From: Alphaproteobacteria bacterium
Lineage (GTDB): Bacteria > Pseudomonadota > Alphaproteobacteria > Rhizobiales > Xanthobacteraceae
Reading direction: 5' to 3'
Length of the DNA stretch: 5,335 nt
NCBI GenBank assembly: GCA_005884855.1
Contig: VAZS01000143.1
Span: forward strand, 1 to 5,335
Below the pieces are notes generated by a model, which worked only from the letters and a program-made list of their open reading frames with translations, ran no database searches and was not told the origin of the DNA. Below are positions 1 to 5,335 of the stretch, in pieces; positions within the stretch are counted from its first letter, which is position 1, and every line of letters begins with the position of its first letter. Made by a program: the position numbers and the translations under genes.

Positions 1-178
1 CCTAATATAGTACACGCGTCAGGCGAACTATAAATACAAAATGCCTTACGCAAGAGCCTGTGATCATCACCGAATCAATACCTTTGTCAATGCCTTATCA
101 ATGCCTCAATAGTTACCTCACAAGGTTTCTCCGGCTCCCATACAGGCAGACCGGAGTGAGTCACTAGTATCACAATAG
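1..178. other. Gene-poor left edge
   Basis: I see no reading frame with coding character, no splice-bounded exon and no RNA gene here. The only structure is the short tandem repeat at 75-108, listed separately. The far 3' end of a neighbouring gene could lie here, but nothing in the sequence shows it. Confidence 0.5.
75..108. repeat. Short tandem repeat, 11-12 bp unit, three copies
   Basis: Three adjacent units begin with TCAAT: TCAATACCTTTG (75-86), TCAATGCCTTA (87-97) and TCAATGCCTCA (98-108). A related AATGCCTTA string also occurs at about 41-49. It is a minor microsatellite-like repeat with no evident function. Confidence 0.6.
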
Positions 179-352
179 GCACCGCCATGGTGTTTGACTT
201 TCCAGGTGGCAGTGCTTCGGTGGCGAACGTCACTTAGTCATCATAGTTCACGCGGAATAACAACAATTTGCAGCGCGTTGGCATGTCACGTGCTTACATT
301 TACGCCACTAAGGCACTGCCACTATATAGAGAGTCAAACATCATGGCAGTGC
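179..352. mobile_element. Foldback / MITE-like element with about 48 bp inverted arms
   Basis: The left arm (179-225) and the reverse complement of the right arm (303-352) align over their whole length with few mismatches and one 3 nt length difference. Both begin GCAC-GCCATG-TGTTTGACT and end GTGGCAGTGC followed by a stretch closing in GTGGCG. A 77 nt centre (226-302) separates them. Each arm also has a small internal inverted repeat, GCACTGCCA (313-321) against TGGCAGTGC (344-352) on the right, so the element could fold as a cruciform with side hairpins. It encodes no transposase. Small size, long imperfect inverted repeats and no coding capacity fit a non-autonomous DNA transposon or foldback element. 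I could not define a clean target-site duplication; the flanks share only a loose TATCA-ATA similarity. The alternative is an unrelated hairpin-forming repeat. Confidence 0.6.
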
Positions 353-605
353 ATATATCAAATATCGGATTGTCCGAGCCATGCTTAGCTGAAAATAGGC
401 CCTGTGACAGCTGAACGCTGAAGAGATAATGATGGAAATGATGATAGAGATAGCCATGAAGATAACTATTTGTGACCGTATTGATGACATCTTATGTATA
501 ATTAAAACTAGCTATGATTCTGCTCCACAATAGCCCAGCTGCCTAAACTGAATAACAATTGTCTTGCAACTGTGTTGCAGGTTAGTCTGTCCTACAAGTC
601 ATCTT
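353..605. other. Intergenic, no gene seen
   Basis: No frame has protein-like composition and no donor/acceptor pair bounds an exon. The stretch is moderately AT-rich, with purine-rich GATGATGGAAATGATGATAG-like sequence near 430-450 and a small TGCAAC/GTTGCA inverted repeat near 565-579. Nothing functional can be assigned. Confidence 0.5.
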
Positions 606-838
606 ATTGGCCTTTTCGTCACATTATAGGATAGTTTGTTACGCAGCCTTTTGGACCGTGTTACGAGACAGTTTGCTATACAGCCCACCTGATTGGCCTT
701 TTGCGTTATATTGTATATATTAAAGTTTCTTAGAGCCAGCCCATCTTCAAATAGGTCTTTGGATCGTGTTACATGACAGTAAGCCATGCAGCCTATCATA
801 TAGACCTTTGAACAATTATAGGACCGTGTTATCATGAA
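606..838. repeat. Degenerate direct repeats, about 40 bp core
   Basis: A recurring block reads roughly ATTGGCCTTTTGG, then ACCGTGTTACGAGACAG, then TTTGCTATACAGCC. Diverged copies end in CAGCC at 648, 685 and 793, and a truncated copy starts with GGACCGTGTTA at 821. The ATTGGCCTTTT head appears at 606 and 692, with weaker versions near 750 and 799. Spacing is irregular (about 37-110 nt), as expected of an old, eroded tandem array or nested insertions. The minus-strand frame across it stays open partly because of the repetition, giving a repeated peptide around VTRSK, and is not taken as a gene. Confidence 0.6.
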
Positions 839-856
839 GCTCACAATATTGTGAGC
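839..856. other. 18 bp perfect palindrome
   Basis: GCTCACAATATTGTGAGC is a perfect inverted repeat with no loop. It lies between the degenerate repeat block and the 30 bp minisatellite. It could be a protein-binding site, a hairpin at a repeat boundary or chance. Confidence 0.6.
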
Positions 857-870
857 CATTGAACCAATGT

Positions 871-1020
871 ATCCGCGTGTCTAGTATGTATAATATATAG
901 ACACGCGTGTCTGGTACGTATGATATATAGACACGCGTGTCTGGTACGTATAATACATAAACATGCGTGTCTGGTACGTATGATACATAGATACGTGTGT
1001 CTGGTACGTATAATACATAG
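871..1020. repeat. 30 bp minisatellite, five full copies plus a decayed sixth
   Basis: Five head-to-tail 30 bp units start at 871, 901, 931, 961 and 991. A decayed sixth can be traced to about 1039. The consensus is ACACGCGTGTCTGGTACGTA followed by TRATAYATAG. Each unit carries a palindromic ACACGCGTGT (perfect in copies 2 and 3) and a TACGTA palindrome (altered in copy 1). Copies 1, 3 and 5 have GTATAATA where copies 2 and 4 have GTATGATA, so there is a higher-order period of 60 bp. Because 30 is a multiple of three, all frames across the array repeat every ten codons and open minus-strand frames appear without being genes. There are no unique spacers, so it is not a CRISPR array. It lies about 390 nt upstream of the proposed start codon and could influence its expression, but nothing shows this. 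Confidence 0.9.
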
Positions 1021-1409
1021 ACATACTCTCTAGACTATGGCTTCTTTCCGAGCCCTTAAGCAACAACTCAGTATTTAATCTACATAATTACATTTAGTGA
1101 ACTATTACTTCATGTCAGCTTAACTACTTCATCCTTTGACCGTCCTTTACAGAAGCACTGTTTTAAAGCCTACAGGCCTGAAAGAGCTACAGAATTCAAA
1201 TATCCAGGGGAGACCTCTTAGACTGGAAGCAACCTTAGGTGCGTACTTGTGGTTATCCTGTACTAACATTTCCGTCGTTTCATCTTTTCTGAGTATTCAG
1301 AATGAATGCTATTGTTAAGATAGCTAGTATTGTTCTGGTAAGCATTTCTAACTCTACTCGCTTGAGACTTTAGGACATCAATACACATCTGCAGATTCGA
1401 ATATTCATA
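1021..1409 (+). other. Upstream / leader region, possible 5' noncoding exons
   Basis: This stretch separates the minisatellite from the proposed start codon. A possible exon at 1153-1238 has a strong acceptor (CCTTTACAG, ending 1152) and a donor at 1239 (GTGCGT). A second block begins after TTTAG at 1373, preceded by CTAAC at 1349 and a possible donor GTAAGC at 1338. Neither available frame of 1153-1238 joins in frame to the coding exon at 1410 without a stop, so if transcribed these are more likely untranslated leader. A short ATG frame at 1037 also fails to connect. I see no clear TATA box. Confidence 0.35.
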
Positions 1410-4400
1410 ATGTACAGATCCCAATACACAGACAGACCAAAACCTACTGGTGGATTTACCAATCAGTTTGTCAATACTAGCCATGTAAGGATAAGCGACT
1501 CGGAGCATGATCCTGAGCTTCCGCCAATACTGGATGATCAATCTCCCTAGTCAACTAGAGCTTTCGGTGGCCATTTACAGGCCAACTCGGGTGGTTATAA
1601 ACAGGTAGTCAGAATTGCTGAGGAATGCAATGAAATTGCTCACATTCTGAGCAAAGATAGTAATATTTCCAATGATGAATACCACACTGACCCTGGTGAC
1701 GATGATGATCCAAGTTCAGAGGAGGAAGACGCATTGCTTGAGGAAGATGAACTCGTTCCTTATTCAAAACCCATCTACAAGCCCAAGGACACTCAGATTC
1801 CAGGGGTTGAGACACAAGCGGCGCAAATCCTTTCTAACTTCAGCTCAACTCAAGGTCAGTATTTTATACTAGTAGAGTTATTCTTAAGATTCCTCATCCA
1901 CATGCTAATAGTCATGGTTAAATTTAGTACAAGCTCACAAGCACTATGCAGATCTTCAACAACCCACCAACAGCAACAAGGAGAATATATTAAGTCAAGG
2001 AGATAACACAGCTATCACAGTTGGTGGAACGGAAACTCAGGCTTTCTTCCAAACAGTTTTCCCTCAAATATCCGAAACATCTCCTTCACTCAGTGGAGAT
2101 AAATCCTCTTATCAGGGAGATCAAAATGCTTCCTCGAAAATGCAGCAATCTTCACCAATGAGACAGCTCTTCAGTCCCACAATGCAGACCTCTCCCCCAA
2201 GACAATTTTCTACTGGTGAACAGGACACAGATTCAGAACATCACAACGTGCAAGAGACCTTTCAAAATGGCCAGAATTGTTACAAGGATAGATTCGCCAG
2301 CAGTAATGATCATAATTTATTGGAAGAGGATCAGGAAGGTAGTGCAAATCATGAACTCAATTTCGATCGCTTCAGGAAGCTTCTTGACAAAGAAGAACGT
2401 GCCAAAGCCCGTAGGAAGAGGTGGAATGATAAAGATAAAGCAGCAAGGGAGGGTATTTACGATTGCCTTAAAATTTACGGTCGATCAGCAAAAACAGAGA
2501 TCAATAAAGAGTTTGCTGGGCTCTTCACATGTCATCCAACTACTCCTATTGATTTGTCACGTTCAAAGTTTGATGACTATAACTATGAGACTGTTATGCG
2601 TCCAGCTATCAAGCGTGCATCTTGGAAGATGAGCAAGCGCTATGGGCCTTGGTGGGATTACAATACCTGCGAGGAACTTCTCCGTATCATATTCCGCAAT
2701 AAAGTACGCCGTGAGAATAACAAAGAAAAGGCTGCATTAAAGCGACTCAAACTCCGTGAACAGAGGAAGTTTGAAAGGCATGCTGAGGCGAAAGAAGCGT
2801 ATATGGATGACGCTTTGAATTCAGACAAGGAAGACTTTGAGGAACGGGAGCAAAGTAAGTTATGACATTGTCGGCACTATATAGCTGTCTGGGAGTCTTT
2901 AATCTAATTTTAATTACAGACTTACAATGGCAGCACGGAGAAGCTGAAAGAGATGGCTGCAGCCAGCATAGCTTGAGGTGAGACACAGCATCATATACTC
3001 CTCCTCCTCTCAAAACCTCTGGTGGTCATCAGCATGTTGTGATTGGGAAGCCAACCTCTCATGCCCAAAACGCAGGTAAGACGGAGACTTGGAAAAAGAT
3101 GACGAAGCCTGCTGCAGGTAGTTAATATAATCTTCATAACTTACCTGTCATTTAAGCACAATTGCTCAAGACTGATTGTTTATGTAGCGACGGCTTCTAT
3201 CTCTGCAGATAGTATAGCTTCACAATACAACCCAACTTCGGAGGATATGGCAGGTTATCTTTGGTGGAAGAAGCATGTAGCGAGGAACAAACGTGATCTG
3301 TCAGGTCCAGCTGGTAAAGAACCATGCAAGCTTTCGGAAACAGATACAGCAGATTACCTAGTACTTTCCCTTTGCATCTGGTTCCCTTGAAACCTTGCGT
3401 TCTTCTATTTGCTACATATCTGCATGTATCACTAACCATTTCTTCCTTTAGGATGGAAATGCCGAATCCATCCTTACACCAGCGAAGAAGCCTCCATTCA
3501 AGTCCACTGACCTGACTCTAAACAAATCAGCTAACATTGCTTACAAGATGTCTGCTGCTGACAGTGGTTCTTCTACTATGATGAACACTGGTATCCGTTT
3601 CGAAGAGTGGATGAGGCGAGTGCGTGCTCTACACGGAGATGCAGCACCACCAGAAGATAAAGCAATCGTTCAGTACACTATTGGCAATGATACACAGAAG
3701 ATAGCTCTTAGTGATCACCAAGATTATGTCAAGTTTCTGGAGCGTGTTGCTGGACGTGGAAAAGCTGTTGTGAGTTTCTTTGATGAGGTGAATCTTCCTA
3801 CTCTTCTCCAGACCCCTTCTCATAAATAGATATCTTTTACTTACTGAATTTTGCCAGCGTGATGAGCTTAGCCCTGAGGCTGAAGAGCATGCTGCTGCAC
3901 AAGCCATGATATATCAAGTGAGTTAATGTACAAATTGCTTTCTCTTTTAATGCTGAATTTTATCCTGACAACTGGGCTGAACGTTCCGAAACTTACGCCA
4001 ATTTCTTTTATATTCAATAACCATCAAGTTATCCTACTGCACTTAGAACCTCTTGCAGAGCGATCCGTTCTAACGCCTTCCTTTCAAATCTAGCAGGCGT
4101 CAAAAGCTCAAACTGCTTGCAGGAAAGTAAGTAATCCTACATTTAACCTCCTCTCAATGTTCGAACGCTTTGATAGAAGACACCTAAATCTGTACTGATG
4201 TTTGTAATTCTACATAATCAGTCGCCACGTTTACAATCGACTGTACAAGAGCTATCCATGTCAGCTAGCAAGGTAACTACTACAATTGTTATACTTACGA
4301 TCAAGACATAGCTAACAATATCAATATCGGTGTGTATTCTAGCGACGGTCATCTAGCAGTAGCACGACAACACTAAATGTGAAGAAGCTGCACTCAGACA

Positions 4401-4883
4401 AGCTATACAAGCCTCAACCAAATGCTAATATCACAAGAAACGATACAACAGGTAATCATCCCTGTTATTGCTACGATTTCTTCAAGTGCAGGGCTACTCT
4501 TCTTTCATCCATAGCCTTCTCATCTGGCTTTGCAAACACACAAACATAATGGAAGACATTGATGCTTCTCTATCTGCGATTGTGTCATACCAGGGCTCAT
4601 TCCCATCGTTATCCGTTACATATAAGGCCTAACTCCTGAAATACATTGTTAAGCAGGCTTTGGACACATCGCTAAGCATTGCAATTCTACAGGATCTGGC
4701 AGTAAGTTGAGCAAGGGGGGAAGACCAATCACTCCGTCAAGGAAGCGGAAGTTGAATGTGGAGTACGCTGAGGAGTACCGACAGCCTTCTATTGTCCGTG
4801 GTGATAAGAAGCAAAGAAAGACGGATATGATGGTGAATAGGCCGCTGGTAATAAGCTCCTCCAATCCATTTTTCCATCTCTAA
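1410..4883 (+). CDS. Uncharacterised multi-exon gene, putative nuclear protein of about 807 residues
   Basis: I do not recognise this family. Following the frame through GT-AG introns gives exons 1410-1484, 1551-1854, 1928-2854, 2989-3117, 3188-3360, 3452-3787, 3858-3917, 4094-4126, 4222-4272, 4343-4451 and 4657-4883. All phases agree, there is no internal stop, and the total is 2424 nt. The start is the first ATG (A at -3) after an acceptor at 1373; an upstream coding exon is not excluded. In order, the product has an acidic region (about 45-110), a Gln/Ser/Pro-rich linker (about 130-260), a basic Trp-rich domain (about 270-420), an alpha/beta-looking segment (about 586-648) and a Ser/Thr then Lys/Arg-rich tail. 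There is no signal peptide or membrane segment. Composition suggests a nuclear or chromatin role; this is inference. The end may instead be TAG 4924 through an intron at 4848-4908. Stops at 1548 and 2979 must be spliced out, so a decayed copy is possible. Confidence 0.6.
1485..1550 (+). other. Intron 1 (putative), removes in-frame TAG
   Basis: The donor is GTAAGG and the acceptor CCCTAG; 66 nt, phase 0. A stronger acceptor CATTTACAG at 1580 is also in phase (96 nt). The branch box is weak. The interior reads as plausible coding sequence up to TAG 1548-1550, so this could instead be exon carrying a nonsense mutation. Confidence 0.4.
1551..1854 (+). other. Exon 2: acidic N-terminal region
   Basis: The frame is open throughout, and the first part reads like ordinary coding sequence (a stretch with VVRIAEECNEIAHILSKD). 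A strongly acidic tract follows, GDDDDPSSEEED then LLEEDE, at about residues 71-90. The exon ends near LSNFSSTQ with one base of a split codon before the donor GTCAGT at 1855. Acidic tracts are common in nuclear and chromatin-associated proteins, but no specific function follows. Confidence 0.65.
1855..1927 (+). other. Intron 2
   Basis: The donor is GTCAGT, CTAAT lies at 1905, and the acceptor is AATTTAG (73 nt). A second acceptor TACAAG at 1933 is 6 nt on and keeps the frame. Both link the STQ end of exon 2 to the AHKHYADLQQP frame of exon 3. Confidence 0.75.
1928..2854 (+). other. Exon 3: Q/S-rich linker and central basic, Trp-rich domain
   Basis: This is the largest exon. Its first third is low-complexity and rich in Gln, Ser and Pro, with QQSSPM and SPTMQTSPP segments. 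From about residue 272 it becomes a charged, probably helical domain. It starts with FDRFRKLLDKEER and the basic cluster KARRKRW, continues through a segment with IYDCLKIYGRS and a conspicuous KRYGPWWDY motif (about 364-371), and ends in a long Lys/Arg/Glu helix or coiled coil (about 376-425) and an acidic end. The Trp-aromatic core between basic helices recalls compact nucleic-acid-binding folds, but I cannot match it to a named family. A structure prediction would be decisive. Confidence 0.7.
2855..2988 (+). other. Intron 3, acceptor uncertain
   Basis: The donor GTAAGT is consensus. The best acceptor by signal is AATTACAG at 2919, with CTAAT at 2904, but the exon it opens meets TGA at 2979-2981. 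Acceptor GACACAG at 2988 is in the same phase, removes that stop and joins the continuing open frame, giving a 134 nt intron. Use of 2919 would end the protein at about residue 455. Confidence 0.5.
3118..3187 (+). other. Intron 4, with in-frame alternative donor and acceptor
   Basis: The donor GTAGTT, a CTGAT box at 3172 and the acceptor TATGTAG give a 70 nt intron, phase 1. A stronger donor GTAAGA at 3076 and a second acceptor CTCTGCAG at 3208 are displaced by 42 and 21 nt, so all four combinations keep the frame. Confidence 0.65.
3361..3451 (+). other. Intron 5
   Basis: The donor GTACTT, CTAAC at 3432 and the pyrimidine-rich acceptor TTCCTTTAG give 91 nt, phase 0. It joins DTADYL to DGNAESIL. 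Confidence 0.75.
3452..3787 (+). other. Exon 6: compact FEEWMRRV ... VVSFFDE domain
   Basis: The 112 residues (about 537-648) are in frame and free of stops. The last 63 or so look like a folded unit: an amphipathic helix FEEWMRRVRALHG, then an alternating segment IVQYTIGNDTQKIALS that fits a beta hairpin, a helix DYVKFLERVAGRG and a final strand KAVVSFFDE. A beta-beta-alpha-beta order resembles PB1 or ubiquitin-like folds, but that is only pattern similarity, and no signature residues let me assign one. The donor GTGAAT at 3788 ends the exon in phase 0. Reading on without splicing would give a stop at 3827-3829. Confidence 0.7.
3788..3857 (+). other. Intron 6
   Basis: The donor GTGAAT and acceptor TTTTGCCAG give 70 nt, phase 0, with a CTGAA box at 3844. 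It joins SFFDE to RDELSPEAEE. Confidence 0.75.
3918..4093 (+). other. Intron 7, NAGNAG acceptor
   Basis: The donor GTGAGT, CTAAC at about 4071 and acceptor AAATCTAG give 176 nt, phase 0. The acceptor is a TAGCAG tandem, so one glutamine codon may be included or skipped. An earlier acceptor at 4058 would meet a stop at once. Confidence 0.6.
4127..4221 (+). other. Intron 8
   Basis: The donor GTAAGT, a CTGAT box near 4195 and the acceptor ATAATCAG give 95 nt, phase 0. It follows a very small 33 nt exon (4094-4126, ending TACAAG-free CRK). Confidence 0.65.
4273..4342 (+). other. Intron 9
   Basis: The donor GTAACT, CTAAC near 4312 and the acceptor TATTCTAG give 70 nt, phase 0. It lies between a 51 nt exon (4222-4272) and the Ser/Thr-rich exon 4343-4451. 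Confidence 0.7.
4452..4656 (+). other. Intron 10, with alternative in-frame acceptor
   Basis: The donor GTAATC, CTAAC at 4629 and acceptor TTAAGCAG give 205 nt, phase 1, the longest intron here. An alternative acceptor ATTCTACAG at 4692 is 36 nt further and also in frame, so 12 residues could be optional. An undetected small exon inside is possible. Confidence 0.6.
4657..4883 (+). other. Exon 11: basic C-terminal tail with GRP core and NLS-like clusters
   Basis: After an acceptor at 4656 (TTAAGCAG, with CTAAC at 4629), the frame reads a tail rich in Lys and Arg. It contains KGGRPITPSRKRK, similar to the GRP core of an AT-hook but without the full flanking RGRP pattern, then DKKQRKTD. Both clusters could act as nuclear localisation signals. 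The frame closes at TAA 4881-4883. Alternatively a donor at 4848 (GTAATA) and acceptor at 4908 (GAAACAG) would replace the end with FGGGQ and stop at TAG 4924-4926. I favour neither strongly. Confidence 0.55.
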
Positions 4884-5244
4884 GCTTACTGGAAATGGTA
4901 TGAAACAGTTTGGTGGCGGTCAATAGGGTTCGGCGATGGCACAGCGATAATGGCTGCTGCAGCGTTGGGGATGTGGACGTCATGGACTATGATACTGGCA
5001 CTTCTTATATTACGGTCTTACGACTTAATTGCCAGTGCATCCGCTTTACAGCTTACAGATTACACGTTGCTACAATTTTGGTATCTCTTGTACTTCCTTT
5101 CATTTATTTGGAGTTACATTCATATGAAGTGCGTAGTGTTACTTTGCACATATATCTAGCGCACCTCTGGCAGCATCTTGTCAGACATCATTTCGACGAG
5201 TGCTGCAATGCTCTACTGCTGGAAATGTGGTTGGAGATATTATT
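4884..5244. other. Presumed 3' flank, no convincing gene
   Basis: Two overlapping open frames run through here on the plus strand (about 4910-5263 and 4950-5159). Neither joins the upstream gene in phase through an available donor. One reads as hydrophobic low-information sequence and the other is rich in His, Cys and Leu, as expected of noncoding AT-rich DNA. I take the region as 3' UTR and intergenic sequence. No canonical AATAAA lies close to either candidate stop. Confidence 0.45.
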
Positions 5245-5335
5245 CCACATGCATCCTGTTTAATGACGGTGAACATGCGCCTGGTTTAATATATTGAACA
5301 TGCACCTGTTCATAAAGTTGAACATGCGCCCGATC
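5245..5335. repeat. Tandem repeat, period about 25 bp, running off the window
   Basis: Four units share ACATGC at 5247, 5273, 5298 and 5322, spacing 26, 25 and 24 nt. The consensus is TTGAACATGCGCCTGGTTTA followed by ATA-rich sequence. The last unit is cut by the window end, so the array probably continues. It is unrelated in sequence to the 30 bp minisatellite on the other side of the gene. Confidence 0.75.

Noticed and set aside
194..388. Short plus-strand open frame
   Set aside because: It lies mostly inside the foldback element, starts at a non-ATG codon and has no coding character.
839..856. lac-operator-like half sites (TTGTGAGC/GCTCACAA)
   Set aside because: The halves are in inverted order relative to the operator, and a bacterial repressor site makes no sense in an intron-rich genome.
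599..859. Minus-strand frame with repeated VTRSK peptides
   Set aside because: It follows the degenerate direct repeats and has no splice or composition support.
871..1020. CRISPR array
   Set aside because: Units abut directly with no unique spacers, and the window is eukaryotic in character.
881..1066. Minus-strand frame encoding a repeated ten-residue Tyr-rich peptide
   Set aside because: It is produced by the 30 bp array, whose unit is a multiple of three; there is no other coding support.
1037..1078. Short ATG frame as first coding exon
   Set aside because: It has a weak donor, and joining to the acceptor at 1152 meets a stop within four codons.
1263..1541. Minus-strand frame opposite exon 1
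   Set aside because: It is a shadow of the plus-strand coding frame at 1410-1547, which reads as more protein-like and connects downstream.
1548..2981. Stop-codon reassignment explaining TAG 1548 and TGA 2979
   Set aside because: Both stops can be removed by plausible introns, and two different stops would need reassigning; ordinary splicing or decay is simpler.
4950..5159. Hydrophobic small protein frame
   Set aside because: It overlaps another open frame, and the AT-rich sequence gives hydrophobic residues by chance; no other support.
4910..5263. 117-codon open frame after the gene
   Set aside because: It begins at TTG, no upstream donor has the phase needed to join it, and its composition looks noncoding; kept only as a remote chance of a terminal exon.

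Overview
The window looks like nuclear DNA of an intron-rich eukaryote, most likely a fungus and perhaps a basidiomycete. The evidence is one plus-strand gene broken by about ten short GT-AG introns. Most are 65-95 nt, and many carry a CTAAC, CTAAT or CTGAT branch-like box about 18-30 nt before the AG. There is no bacterial operon organisation, and I saw no rRNA, tRNA or CRISPR array. The lineage call is inference from intron style and base composition only.

Layout. 1-605 is gene-poor; it holds a short 11-12 bp tandem repeat (75-108) and a 174 bp foldback (MITE-like) element (179-352). 606-838 carries degenerate direct repeats of roughly 40 bp. An 18 bp perfect palindrome (839-856) follows, then a five-copy 30 bp minisatellite (871-1020). 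1021-1409 is the presumed upstream/leader region and may contain noncoding exons. 1410-4883 is one multi-exon gene that I reassembled by following reading frame and splice signals. 4884-5244 has no convincing gene. 5245-5335 is another short tandem repeat (period about 25 bp) that runs off the window.

The gene. Joining 1410-1484, 1551-1854, 1928-2854, 2989-3117, 3188-3360, 3452-3787, 3858-3917, 4094-4126, 4222-4272, 4343-4451 and 4657-4883 gives 2424 nt with no internal stop, about 807 residues. I do not recognise the family. The predicted product has an acidic N-terminal region, a Gln/Ser/Pro-rich linker and a central basic, Trp-rich, largely helical domain. A compact alpha/beta-looking segment follows, then a Ser/Thr- and Lys/Arg-rich tail with a GRP core and nuclear-localisation-like clusters. 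This suggests a nuclear, possibly DNA-binding protein, but that is inference from composition. Two in-frame stops (TAG 1548, TGA 2979) are avoided only by particular splice choices, and several junctions have alternative splice sites a multiple of 3 nt apart. The locus is therefore either alternatively spliced or a lightly decayed copy.
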